Below, piece after piece: positions 15,270 to 24,133 of a stretch of DNA of 64,000 nt. Each line of letters opens with the position of its first letter. The first letter of the stretch is position 1. Source of the stretch: Myxococcaceae bacterium (GTDB lineage Bacteria > Myxococcota > Myxococcia > Myxococcales > Myxococcaceae); NCBI GenBank assembly GCA_019694595.1, contig JAIBBQ010000002.1, positions 80,602 to 144,601 of the forward strand. The letters run 5' to 3'. The notes beneath the pieces were generated by a model. It saw nothing but the letters and a program-made list of their open reading frames with translations. It did not search any database and was not told where the DNA came from. The position numbers and the translations under genes are program-made.

Positions 15270-17285
15270 TCAGTCGTGAGATGGTTCCCCGAACAACGCC
15301 CGCATGCCCTGCTCTGCGCCGCGGACGATTTCGGGGGCAAAGAGGTACGAGATCGCCAGGTTCCGGGCATTCCGGGCAGCTTCCCGGTGCACCGTGCGCC
15401 GCAGCGTGTCCGAGACCGAGCCGTCGCCGAAGCGCTCGCGCATCGCCGCCCGCTGCGCTTCGACCTGCGCCTTCGCCTGCTCGATGCCGGCCAGGGTGCG
15501 CTCCCGCGAGGCCGGCGCTTCACAGGCCTTGCGCTTGACGGAAGTCAACGTTTCCAGGGGTTTGCCGTGAACCCAGCGGGCCACCGCCTCGGCCGAGACC
15601 GCCGGGTCGGCGCCCGCCACCTTCGCGCGCAGGGCTTCCAGGTCCCCCAGCGCCCGCTCGGAGGCCGAGAAGAACGACTTCACCGTGTCGAGCGTGTCGC
15701 GGATGGTGTCGTTGACCCGGGTCCAGTCGGGGGCCTCCAGGCCCTTGAGCATCGCCTCGCCCTTGCCCACCAGCGCCTTGCTCCCGCTCGTCACCGTGGC
15801 CGGGGCGTTCCCCAGCGACTGGGCGTCGAGGAGCATGGTCGCGTTGGAGACCAGGTCGTCCCACAGCAGGTTCGCCCGGGAGCCCCACTTGCTGCCCGCG
15901 GCCTCGCGGTGGAGCACCCAGGCGCCGTCGACCGGGCGGTTGCCGTAGAGCAAGCCGAGCTCGATGTCCTGGTTGCGCGTGGCCGAGCCCCACACCGCGC
16001 CCCGGGGCCCGAAGGTGGTGGCCGACCGGGTGATGGAGTCGGGCCCGGAGCCGGTCATCGTCCCCGCGGTGGGGCCGTCGAGCCAGTCGTCTCCCGGCTG
16101 CCCCAGGTAGGCCTTCTCGGTCGGGCGCGGGAACTCGAGCACGATGGAGGCGATGTCGAGGTCGATGCCCCCGGTGAAGTTCGCCGTCGCCAGGGCGTCG
16201 GCGTCGCTGCGCCCTTCGAAGGCCCCGATGGTGTCGACGTCGAGCTTCACGTTGGGACCAGGCACCTTGGGCTTCTCGCCTTCCAGCCGGGCCCGGCGCA
16301 CGCTGGCGTTCTTGTCCAGCGCCAGGAGCATCTGGTCGTGGTCGAGCTGGAAGAACCGCCCCTTCCCTTCGCTCTCGGGAAGCTGGCGGGACAGCGCCAG
16401 GCCCGCGAGCATCGAGTTGTTGCGGTTGCGGCCCACGCCGTCGCCGGCCCCGGAGCCGAACAGGGCGCTGAGCGCCGCGCGCACGTCGTCCTGGGAGAGC
16501 CCGTGCCCCGCCACCTTGGGCGACGCGAGCGCCGCCTGCTCGATCGCCTGGTGAAACGCCTGCTCCCGCTCGGCGCCCAGGTAGAGAAACCGCGCGCCCG
16601 ACTTCGAGGCCTGGGTGAGCTGCTCGGTGAGCGCGCGCACCTGCGCGTCCATCGGCGGGGGCGAGTCGTCGGTCAGCACCACCGTCATGCCGCGGGTGGC
16701 GTGGGCCGCCGACGCGTCCTTCGCGAAGCCGAAGGTCTGGAAGTTCTTCTCGTGCGAGGCGAGCACTTCCTTCAGGTTCGTCAGATCGGTCGGCGTGCGG
16801 CAGTACGCGATGATCGACATCGTGCGCAGGCTGGTCGGCCCCACCTCGCGGGCCGGCACCGGGCGCACCGCCTCGCGGCTCGCCGGCACCGACCAGTCGT
16901 CCTTCGCGTGGCGACGAGCCGGCGCCTCGAGCGATGGCTCCGGCCGCTGGTTGGTCAGCGTGAGCCGGGTCTCTCCACCGTCCACGAAGAGCCGCTGCCC
17001 GGTGACCGCCCCCAGCCGGTCGGCGAGCACCTGCAGTGACAGCGCCAGCGACTCCTTCGCCGTGGCCCCGAGCCCCGCCGGGAAGGCGACGCTCGCCTCG
17101 GCGCGCGCGCCCAGCAAGACGCGCCGGACCGCGCCGTCGTCCAGCACGGAGGCGAGCGCGGGGGTGACCTTGAAGTCGCTCTGGGTCAGCAGCAGGTCGA
17201 GCTGGACCCGGCGCGACTCGTAGCGCGCCTCCGCATCGGCGGGGCGCAGCGGCGGCGGTGCCTTGGGAACGACGCGGGCGGACAT
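15270..17285 (-). CDS. 671-aa protein with GT-A glycosyltransferase-like motifs, inside the glt locus
   Basis: No family recognised with certainty. The middle has motifs in the order of family-2 GT-A glycosyltransferases: SIIAYCRTPTDL (157-168), VVLTDDS (202-208), GRNRNNSML (285-293), a DxD-like QLDHDQM (313-319) and NQDIELGLLYG (438-448), like the late acidic ED/ELG motif. Residues 1-150 and ~470-671 are extra domains; the C-terminal part is helical and charged. No signal peptide or membrane segment is visible, so it is probably cytoplasmic. The start MSARVV has GGAGAG upstream. It lies between gltC (104 bases) and gltD (132 bases), same strand. A glycan role linked to gliding is inference. 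Confidence 0.6.
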   Translation of the reverse strand: MSARVVPKAPPPLRPADAEARYESRRVQLDLLLTQSDFKVTPALASVLDDGAVRRVLLGARAEASVAFPAGLGATAKESLALSLQVLADRLGAVTGQRLFVDGGETRLTLTNQRPEPSLEAPARRHAKDDWSVPASREAVRPVPAREVGPTSLRTMSIIAYCRTPTDLTNLKEVLASHEKNFQTFGFAKDASAAHATRGMTVVLTDDSPPPMDAQVRALTEQLTQASKSGARFLYLGAEREQAFHQAIEQAALASPKVAGHGLSQDDVRAALSALFGSGAGDGVGRNRNNSMLAGLALSRQLPESEGKGRFFQLDHDQMLLALDKNASVRRARLEGEKPKVPGPNVKLDVDTIGAFEGRSDADALATANFTGGIDLDIASIVLEFPRPTEKAYLGQPGDDWLDGPTAGTMTGSGPDSITRSATTFGPRGAVWGSATRNQDIELGLLYGNRPVDGAWVLHREAAGSKWGSRANLLWDDLVSNATMLLDAQSLGNAPATVTSGSKALVGKGEAMLKGLEAPDWTRVNDTIRDTLDTVKSFFSASERALGDLEALRAKVAGADPAVSAEAVARWVHGKPLETLTSVKRKACEAPASRERTLAGIEQAKAQVEAQRAAMRERFGDGSVSDTLRRTVHREAARNARNLAISYLFAPEIVRGAEQGMRALFGEPSHD

Positions 17286-17389
17286 CGACGCTCTCCGGGC
17301 CAACGGGCGGACTGCCGCCCCCTCGACGACAGGAGTCGTCGCCGCACGGATTGTCGCAGCCCCGCCCCTTCAGGCGCCAGCGGGCGAGG

Positions 17390-18904
17390 TCAGTCGCCGC
17401 GCCCGGCCGGGCAGCCCTTCTTCAGGGTGTACTGGTAGTAGCCGATCTCGTCGCGCCAGAACTCGCCCTGGAACTTCCAGTAGTTCCAGTTTTCCTGCGG
17501 CGTCTTCGGCCGGTAGAGCGTCTGCTTCTTGAGCAGCGCCACCTGGTCGACGCCCGCCTCGGCGAGCTCCTTCTCGGACTTCGACGTCTCGAAGCGGATG
17601 ATTTCCGCCTGGTCCGCGAAGCCCTTCACGTTGCGCAGCGCTTCGACGAGGCGGTTCTTGGCGAACTGACCCGCGACCTGCTCGAGCAGGCCCCTGGTCT
17701 GGTCGAGGTAGCCCACCACCTCGGGCACCAGCTTCACCGCGCGCCAGCCCTGCTTGTCGTCGATCACCCGCTTCTCGGCGTCGATCTGCTTGAGCATCGC
17801 GAACACGCCCAGGAGGCGCTCGTTGCTGCGCACCCAGTTGAGCACCGGCTTGGGCACCTTGGTGCCGTCGTCGCCTTCGACCAGGCGGAAGTAGGCGGTG
17901 ACGTCCTTGTCGTCGCCTTCGACCAGGCCCTTGAGCTTCTCGATCATCGGCAGGTACAGCTCGTCGAACGCCGCCAGCGCGGTCTTCGATTCCTGGTGCA
18001 GGCAGCTGAAGTAGTAGGTGGTGGCCTTCAAGATCCACGACTCGGGCTGGAAGGCGCCCGCGAACTGCGGCGCGTGGAGCGCCTGGAGGCTGCCCAGCGC
18101 GCCGCCGAGGTCGTCGTTCTGGAAGCGGGCGAACCCGTTCTCGAACAGCGCCTGGTCCCAGTACTTGGAGAAGCGCGGCACGCGCTCGTAGGCGTCGACC
18201 GCCTTCTGGTACTCGCCCATGCCGTAGTACGTGCGGCCCAGGCCGAGCAGCGCGAGCTGCTGGGTGAGCAGCAGGTCCTTCTGGTTGCGCGCGGTGGTGT
18301 CGATCACCCGCTGGAACGCCGCGATCGCCTCCTGGCCCTGCGAGCCGCCCGGGTAGCGCGGGTCGACCAGCACGATGCCCAGCAGGTACTGCGACTTCGC
18401 GTAGACCGCCGACTCCTTCGGCACCGCCTCGAGGAACGCCTTCGCCTCGTCGAACTTGCTCTTGCGCTGGGAGATGCCGCCGATGAGGTAGTTGATGCGG
18501 CTGAGCACCTCGAGGTTCAGCGTCGCCCAGTCCTCGTTGTAGTTGTTGTTGAGCAAGTTCGGGATCAGGTACTGGTCGCCGAGCGTCTCCTGCACGTTGA
18601 CCAGGCCTTCGACCGCCTTGAGGTAGTTCTTGTTGGCCTTCCCCTGCTTCAGGATGTTCGCGTAGTAGCTGTACGCGGTGACCGGCAGGTTGAGCCGCTG
18701 GAACGAGGCCGCCAGGTAGTACTCGGCGTTGGCCTTCACGTCCTGGTCGGTGGCGGAGTTCGAGACCTCGAACAGCAGCTGCGCGGCGGTCTCGTAGTCG
18801 CCCGAGTTATAGGCCTGCAGGCCCTTGTTGTAGGTCGCGGCGTCCTGCGCGAGCGCGGGGACGGCGGCCAGGAGCAGCGCGGCGATGGCAAGTGAGCGCG
18901 TCAT
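17390..18904 (-). CDS. gltC: Periplasmic TPR protein of the gliding machinery (GltC)
   Basis: 504 aa with a cleavable signal peptide (LLLAAVPALAQDA) and TPR-like repeats (KGLQAYNSGDYETAAQLLF, ALLGLGRTYYGMGEYQKAV, LFENGFARFQNDDLGGALG), then a charged helical C-terminal part ending GYYQYTLKKGCP. Position after gltK-gltB-gltA and the architecture match GltC of the M. xanthus G1 cluster, a periplasmic protein connecting the outer-membrane barrels to the rest of the machine. The gltA stop is 6 bases upstream, so translation is probably coupled. Confidence 0.85.
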   Translation of the reverse strand: MTRSLAIAALLLAAVPALAQDAATYNKGLQAYNSGDYETAAQLLFEVSNSATDQDVKANAEYYLAASFQRLNLPVTAYSYYANILKQGKANKNYLKAVEGLVNVQETLGDQYLIPNLLNNNYNEDWATLNLEVLSRINYLIGGISQRKSKFDEAKAFLEAVPKESAVYAKSQYLLGIVLVDPRYPGGSQGQEAIAAFQRVIDTTARNQKDLLLTQQLALLGLGRTYYGMGEYQKAVDAYERVPRFSKYWDQALFENGFARFQNDDLGGALGSLQALHAPQFAGAFQPESWILKATTYYFSCLHQESKTALAAFDELYLPMIEKLKGLVEGDDKDVTAYFRLVEGDDGTKVPKPVLNWVRSNERLLGVFAMLKQIDAEKRVIDDKQGWRAVKLVPEVVGYLDQTRGLLEQVAGQFAKNRLVEALRNVKGFADQAEIIRFETSKSEKELAEAGVDQVALLKKQTLYRPKTPQENWNYWKFQGEFWRDEIGYYQYTLKKGCPAGRGD

Positions 18905-18910
18905 GGTGGC

Positions 18911-19942
18911 CTAGAAGATGAACGAGGCGCCGAGATACAGGCCCAGGTTGTTGAGCACGTCGGAGGTCGGCTTCTCGACCAGCTTCGAAGCCAGGTTCGC
19001 GTCAGCGTCGCCCGAGAACTGGCCGGCGTTGCAGCTGCCGCCCACGTTCGCCTTGCTGTTGAGCGCCAGCGCCTTGAGCTCGGTGAGGTCGCAGCCGTTC
19101 ACCGTGTCCACGCGCGCGGTGTAGATGAGGTCGCGGAGCTCCGCGCGGATCGCGAAGCGCTTGCCGAGCTGCAGCCGGAAGCCGCCGCCCACCTCGAACT
19201 GGAACCGCGAGCCGGTGTCGCCGTAGGTCGCCGGGCCCGCCGCGTTGTCCGGCTTCAGCTGGTGCCGGGTGCCGCCGATGCCCGCGCCCGCGTTCAGCAC
19301 GAGCGAGAACTGCGCCAGCGTCGACTCGTAGAGCGCGAACTTGCCGTAGATCGGCGTCACCTCGATGCCGCCCACCACGCCCCAGACGTTGAGCAGCGAG
19401 CTCGCCGGCTCGGCTTCCTCGTTCACCTTGGTGATCAGCTCGCCGTTGAAGCCCGACTCGGTGTTGACCCAGTTGTACTGGCCCTGCACCTGGAAGCCGA
19501 AGTTCTCGTTCAGGTGGTACACCAGGCCGATCGCCGTGCCGTAGTGCTGGGTGAACTTGCCGTTGGTCTGCAGCACCACCGGGAACAAGATCGCCTCGAA
19601 GCGGTGGTAGTCGCTGAACTTCTTCTGCTCGACGATGTGCACCGCGACGTTCGGGTTGTAGAGCGGCGCGCCCGACACCAGCTTCTGCTGGTCGGCGTTC
19701 GCCGGCACCGGCGTCACCGTGACCGCGCCGAGCGCGGCCGGGGCTTCGGCCTTCTTCTCTTCCGCCTTGGGCGCGGTCTTCGCGCCGGGGGCCGGGTCCT
19801 CTTCGTCGTCGTCGGCCGGCTTCGACGCCGCCGGCGCGGGGGCCGCACCAGCGGTCAGCACCGTCTCCAGCACCGGCGCCGACGGCGCCGCGAGCGCGGA
19901 GGCCGACACCAGCACGGCCAGGCTTGCAATCAGGGAGCGCAT
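18911..19942 (-). CDS. gltA: Outer-membrane beta-barrel gliding protein (GltA)
   Basis: 343 aa. Signal peptide (MRSLIASLAVLVSASALAA), an acidic, Pro/Ala-rich periplasmic linker to about residue 75, then a barrel of alternating strands (HRFEAILFPVVLQTNGKF, GFQVQGQYNWVN, FQFEVGGGFRLQLG) ending in a C-terminal Phe (LGASFIF). It is paired with gltB just upstream (13 bases) and followed by gltC. In M. xanthus GltA and GltB form the outer-membrane part of the gliding complex with GltC and GltK. Which of the two barrels is GltA and which GltB follows gene order. Confidence 0.8.
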   Translation of the reverse strand: MRSLIASLAVLVSASALAAPSAPVLETVLTAGAAPAPAASKPADDDEEDPAPGAKTAPKAEEKKAEAPAALGAVTVTPVPANADQQKLVSGAPLYNPNVAVHIVEQKKFSDYHRFEAILFPVVLQTNGKFTQHYGTAIGLVYHLNENFGFQVQGQYNWVNTESGFNGELITKVNEEAEPASSLLNVWGVVGGIEVTPIYGKFALYESTLAQFSLVLNAGAGIGGTRHQLKPDNAAGPATYGDTGSRFQFEVGGGFRLQLGKRFAIRAELRDLIYTARVDTVNGCDLTELKALALNSKANVGGSCNAGQFSGDADANLASKLVEKPTSDVLNNLGLYLGASFIF

Positions 19943-19955
19943 TGGGTTCGTGCCT

Positions 19956-20729
19956 CTAGAAGATGAACTGGTAGCCGACGTTGAGCATCACCAGGTTGGT
20001 GATGCCGGGGTTGGTCGCCGGAGTGCCGCCCGGGTTGGCGGTGCCCGCGGTGACCGTCTTCTTGTCCAGGTTCTCGAGGTAGGAATCGAGATAGCTGTAG
20101 TCGCGCATCTCGAGGCCGATGGCGTGCCGGCGGGTGATGAAGAACCGGGTGCCCAGCGCCACGCTCACCAGCGGGCCGACCTTGCTCTCGTTCAGGTAGG
20201 TGCCGCAGTCGGCGCCGGCCTTCTGGGTGCAGATGATGACCGAGTCGCGCTTGAAGAGCCCGACCCCGCCGCCCGCCCAGAGATAGAGCTGGAAGTGCAC
20301 CGGCAGCTCCGCCATCAGGCCGAGCTTTCCGTAGATCGGCTGCCAGCGCGCGCCGACCACGCCGTTGACCGTCATCTCCCACAGGTCCTTGAGGTCGGCC
20401 GTCTTGGTCGGGCCCACCGCCGGGAACTCCTTGGCGATGCGGTCCGCCAGGCCGGTGTGCTTGGAGTACGCGTAGCCCGCGCGCAGCTCGATGGCGAAGG
20501 TCTCCGCCACGTTCCACGCCGCGGTCACGTTGAAGTTGTAGTGATCGGTCAGACGCGTCAGCAGCGCCAGTCCGATCGACCCACCCACCTCGAAGCGATC
20601 GTCGACCTCGAAGAGGCGGTTGCGCACCGCCACCTTCTCGACCAGCTCACCTTCGGGCTCGTCCTCCGCCAGCGCCGGCAGCGCGACCAGCGCCAGGAGT
20701 GCCAACCACCGAAACCGTGTCGTCGTCAT
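19956..20729 (-). CDS. gltB: Outer-membrane beta-barrel gliding protein (GltB)
   Basis: 257 aa. Signal peptide (RFRWLALLALVALPALA), a short acidic linker, then a barrel with strands such as FEVGGSIGLALLTRLTDHYN, FAIELRAGYAYSKHTG and VHFQLYLWAGGGVGLF, ending in GYQFIF. Two cysteines (IICTQKAGADCGTY) probably form a loop disulfide. It sits between gltK and gltA in the order known from the M. xanthus G1 cluster. The gaps of 13-15 bases on either side indicate one transcript. Confidence 0.8.
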   Translation of the reverse strand: MTTTRFRWLALLALVALPALAEDEPEGELVEKVAVRNRLFEVDDRFEVGGSIGLALLTRLTDHYNFNVTAAWNVAETFAIELRAGYAYSKHTGLADRIAKEFPAVGPTKTADLKDLWEMTVNGVVGARWQPIYGKLGLMAELPVHFQLYLWAGGGVGLFKRDSVIICTQKAGADCGTYLNESKVGPLVSVALGTRFFITRRHAIGLEMRDYSYLDSYLENLDKKTVTAGTANPGGTPATNPGITNLVMLNVGYQFIF

Positions 20730-20744
20730 CCCCTCACCCAGGTG

Positions 20745-22265
20745 TCATGGACAGCTGTTCGAAAAATTGGCCTGCACGTCGTAACAAACCTCGACCGAGG
20801 CGAGGCTCTCGGGCACCGCGTTGCCGTCGAAGCGCACGATGTTGCGCAGCGCCGACCCGTCGCACTTCACGTACTGCGCCCCGTTGGGCGCGCTGGCCAG
20901 CGCCACGTCGAGCGCCTTCACGCAGCGCCCCGCCCGGCACTGATCGCCCGGCGCGCACTGGGCCGCCGTCATGCACGCGCAGACGTTGTTCACGCAGGTC
21001 TGGGACATCGAGCACTGGGTGTCGACCTGGCAGGGCCGCGGTGCCTCCGACACGTAGAGCTCGACCCCGGTGGCCTTGCCGCCCATGGCCCGCAGCTCCG
21101 GGCCGCGCGACAGGCGGAACTCGCGGCGCAGGCCGGAGGCCGCGTAGCCCAGGGAGGCGAGCGCGTTCTGGAAGTCGCTGTCGCAGATGTTCACCGCGAC
21201 GCCGCCGGTCTCCGCCGCCACCTTGAGGTACCGGCCGCCGAAGTACGCCACCTCGAAGCCGCCGTCGTTGGGGCCCAGGTGCGGGCAGTCGGCGCCGTTG
21301 AGCGACTTGCAGCACCCGACGTGCTGCGTGGGCTCGCCGAACTGGCTGGGCACACCCGCGTCCGCGCCGTCGTCCTTGGCGACGATCGCCGCCAGCGCCA
21401 CCAGGTCGCCGTTGCCGTAGCCCTTGTAGGTCTCGAAGAAGCGCGTGAAGTAGGCCGTCGAGCCGAAGGCGTTGGGGCCCCCGAGCGTCTGGTCGGTCGC
21501 GCAGCGGCAGCCCGGGTCGGCGGTGCACGTCGGCTGCGACACCAGCGGGTTGCACGACGAGTCGTCCTCGTCGCTCACCACCACCACGTACAGCGCAGCG
21601 TCGTTGCGAATGAAGCGCTCGCTGCTCGCGGTGCTCACGTTCGCCGGGTTGGTGAGCGCCAGGTACGCCGCGAGGAGACCGCGTTCCTGGGCGCTGCCCT
21701 GGGTGCCGACCAGCGCCATCTGGTTGAACGCCAGCACCGCCGCGGTCGTGCCACCGTCGACACTGGGCGCGGTGTTGCAGAGCGAGCCGCCCGTCGGCTG
21801 CGGAGTGCAGGCGATGTAGTCGCCGGAGTACGGCGCCAGGCTCCAGGTGCGCAGCGCCCCGCGCGTCTTGGGGTCGTCGGTGTCGGTGGTGACCACGCCG
21901 ATGTGGAAGTCGATGGGAATGGTGGCGTTCACCAGCTGGGAGATGAAGCCGTTGAAGTTCGCCGCCAGGCGGGCCTGCTTGGGCGCCATCGAGCCCGAGG
22001 AGTCGACCACCCAGAGGATGTCGACCTTGCGCACCGACAGCTGCTGGAACAGGTCGCACTGGCGCGGGCTCGCGACCGAGAAGTTGCCGTTGTCCATGCG
22101 CAGGTCGGTGTCGACCGACGGCGCCTTGGAGTCGACCGCCGGCTGCCCGGGGACGATGGCGAACGGCTCGATGATCTTCTGGGTGCGGGTGCGATCGGGG
22201 CACGCCGTCAGCGCCGCCAGCAGCGGCACCAGAACCCAAGGCATGGCGCGGAATTGGAGCGTCAT
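20745..22265 (-). CDS. gltK: VWA-domain lipoprotein at the head of the glt locus (GltK-like)
   Basis: 506 aa. Lipobox LTAC at residue ~23, then a von Willebrand factor A domain with a MIDAS start, WVVDSSGSMAPKQARLA, and later segments VVSDEDDSSCNP and CDSDFQNALASLGYAASG. A Cys-rich C-terminal stretch (CSMSQTCVNNVCACM) follows. The start MTLQFRAM has GGAAAG upstream. Position directly before gltB-gltA-gltC matches gltK, the lipoprotein gene of the M. xanthus G1 cluster. I am sure of the lipoprotein and VWA, less sure of GltK orthology. A metal-dependent adhesion domain at the cell surface would suit a substrate-contact role. Confidence 0.65.
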   Translation of the reverse strand: MTLQFRAMPWVLVPLLAALTACPDRTRTQKIIEPFAIVPGQPAVDSKAPSVDTDLRMDNGNFSVASPRQCDLFQQLSVRKVDILWVVDSSGSMAPKQARLAANFNGFISQLVNATIPIDFHIGVVTTDTDDPKTRGALRTWSLAPYSGDYIACTPQPTGGSLCNTAPSVDGGTTAAVLAFNQMALVGTQGSAQERGLLAAYLALTNPANVSTASSERFIRNDAALYVVVVSDEDDSSCNPLVSQPTCTADPGCRCATDQTLGGPNAFGSTAYFTRFFETYKGYGNGDLVALAAIVAKDDGADAGVPSQFGEPTQHVGCCKSLNGADCPHLGPNDGGFEVAYFGGRYLKVAAETGGVAVNICDSDFQNALASLGYAASGLRREFRLSRGPELRAMGGKATGVELYVSEAPRPCQVDTQCSMSQTCVNNVCACMTAAQCAPGDQCRAGRCVKALDVALASAPNGAQYVKCDGSALRNIVRFDGNAVPESLASVEVCYDVQANFSNSCP

Positions 22266-22328
22266 CGGGCTTTCCAAAAGCCGCCGTGGCGTAGCACAGC
22301 CGTTCGGGCCAGCGGCAAGCGATTTGCG

Positions 22329-24119
22329 CTACTGAAGCGACGGGGGAATGCACACCTGCGTCTGCATGCCCGTGACCAGGGGCGCAGAACCGCAGGACCA
22401 CCCGTCAGGACACGCTTCCCCCATCGCGCACGACTGCGTGCAGATGGGACCCGAGTCCTTGCGAATGCACAGCCCGCTCTCGCAGGCTGCCGGCCCAAAC
22501 GCGCAGTTGGCGCCGCTCTGGCCGCCTCCTGCGGGGAAACACACGTCGAGCTCTCCCGACATGCCCTGCAACTGCGCCTTGCGGCAGGTGAAGCCGCCCG
22601 GGCATGCCGCCCCGTTGGCGCAGGTGGTGCTGCACAGCCGCGCGGTGCCCAGGTCGAGGCAGGTGCCGGTCTGGCACGGCGGGCGCCCCGGCGAGCAGTC
22701 GTCGCCGAACAGGCCACCCAGCGGAGCGCAGACCCCCGAGCCGCTCTTGGGGCCATCGGCCACGCGCTTGCCTTCGCTGCAGTCGTACCCGTTGGCTCCC
22801 GCCTCGCAGCAGCGGTAGCGGGTGTCGCCGCAGTTCACGTCCTTGGTGCACGGCAGGCTGCAGAGCGAGGTCGTCCCGGCGTGCAGACAGACGCCGGCCA
22901 GGCAGTCCTGGGCGCCGTGCACGCTGCAGTCCGAGCCGAGCTGCCCGAGGCCAGACTGGCAGGTGCCGCGCTGGGGCAGGCAGTAGCTCTTCATCGCCCC
23001 CGACGTGTCCGCCACCTTCTTGCAGACGAAGCCGGGGCCGAAGCTGGTCACGCAGGCCGCGTCGTCGGCGCACGGGCTCGCGCAGAAGGCCTCCCCCTTG
23101 AAGGGGCAGTTCTCGCAGTTGTTCACCACGCAGCGGTTCTCGGCGTGGGTGCCGCGGCGGCAGTCGTCGTTGGAGCCGCAGGGGCTGCACTCGCGGCCGT
23201 CGGTCGCCGGCACGCACTTCTCGCCGGTGCACGCCTTGCCCAGGCCACACTGCCGCAGCTGCCCGGCCTCGTCGGCCGCGCTGCAGTACCCCTCGCAGGT
23301 GTTGGAGTTGGGCACGCACTGGAACGGCCCCTTCACGTTGGGGTCGTCGGACTTGCCGATGTTGGTGCAGCTGAACCCCGACGGGCATTCCGGGTTCTGG
23401 GCGCTGTCGAGCGAGGCGGGGTCGCAGCCGTCGGTCGGGCACACGTTCTTCGCCGGGTTGCAGTCGCGGCCGCAGAAGTGCTCGCCGGACACCACGTTGC
23501 GCACGCAGAGGTCGAACGGCCCGCCGCATTCCACGTCGCCGGCGCACGGCGCGCAGAGCTCCTTGCCCGCGTTGCACGACTGGCTCGTCGGCACGCACTG
23601 GCGGGAAGCGACCTGGTCCTTGCCGATGGCGATCTCGCTGCAGCTGAAGCCCAGCGGGCAGCTGTCGCCCACGCCACAGGGGGCGGTGCAGAACTGCTCT
23701 CCCGAGCCCACCGCGGTGAAGCAGGCGCCGCCCGCGGGGCACTGGAGCGCGTCCTCGCAGGGCGAGCACAGCGTGCGGCTCACCGCGATGTAGCAGTTGC
23801 CGGTCTCGGAGTCGCACGCGTGACCCGACGGGCAGTCCTCGTCGACCTTGCAGCCGGCGTTCTTGCGGCAGACCTTGCCGAAGCGGCCCGCCGCCACGCA
23901 GAAGAAGTTGTCGGGGCACTTGTCGTCGGCGGTGCAGTCCCGGGTGCAGAAGCCCGACGCGGAGTCGAGCGCGACGCAGAGGCCGTCGGCGCAGTCCTGG
24001 GAGACTTCCCCGGGGGCTGCGGCAGGGGCGCACGGCTCACCCATCGCCAGCAGGCCGGCCTTCGAAGGGCCACAGCCTGCGGCGACGACGAACAGGACGA
24101 GGAGTGCGCCACTGCGCAT
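22329..24119 (-). CDS. Cys-rich lipoprotein with many repeated disulfide modules
   Basis: 596 aa. Signal peptide and lipobox (LFVVAAGC), then about ten modules of 40-60 residues each with four to eight cysteines in patterns like CxxDxxCPxxFxCxxxG (DDKCPDNFFCVAAG, DEDCPSGHACDSETGNC, NGAACPGGFTCRKA). Such modules are common in myxobacterial secreted proteins and are probably disulfide-bonded surface domains. The gene ends 63 bases before gltK on the same strand, so it may be expressed with the gliding genes. Function unknown. The start at MRSGALLV lies just past the rplC stop, with a weak ribosome site. Confidence 0.75.
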   Translation of the reverse strand: MRSGALLVLFVVAAGCGPSKAGLLAMGEPCAPAAAPGEVSQDCADGLCVALDSASGFCTRDCTADDKCPDNFFCVAAGRFGKVCRKNAGCKVDEDCPSGHACDSETGNCYIAVSRTLCSPCEDALQCPAGGACFTAVGSGEQFCTAPCGVGDSCPLGFSCSEIAIGKDQVASRQCVPTSQSCNAGKELCAPCAGDVECGGPFDLCVRNVVSGEHFCGRDCNPAKNVCPTDGCDPASLDSAQNPECPSGFSCTNIGKSDDPNVKGPFQCVPNSNTCEGYCSAADEAGQLRQCGLGKACTGEKCVPATDGRECSPCGSNDDCRRGTHAENRCVVNNCENCPFKGEAFCASPCADDAACVTSFGPGFVCKKVADTSGAMKSYCLPQRGTCQSGLGQLGSDCSVHGAQDCLAGVCLHAGTTSLCSLPCTKDVNCGDTRYRCCEAGANGYDCSEGKRVADGPKSGSGVCAPLGGLFGDDCSPGRPPCQTGTCLDLGTARLCSTTCANGAACPGGFTCRKAQLQGMSGELDVCFPAGGGQSGANCAFGPAACESGLCIRKDSGPICTQSCAMGEACPDGWSCGSAPLVTGMQTQVCIPPSLQ

Positions 24120-24133
24120 GGGCGGCTCGATTC

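Noticed and set aside
20745..22265. Batten-type or Mg-chelatase VWA protein
   Set aside because: Lipobox, Cys-rich tail and position before gltB-A-C point to an outer-membrane lipoprotein.
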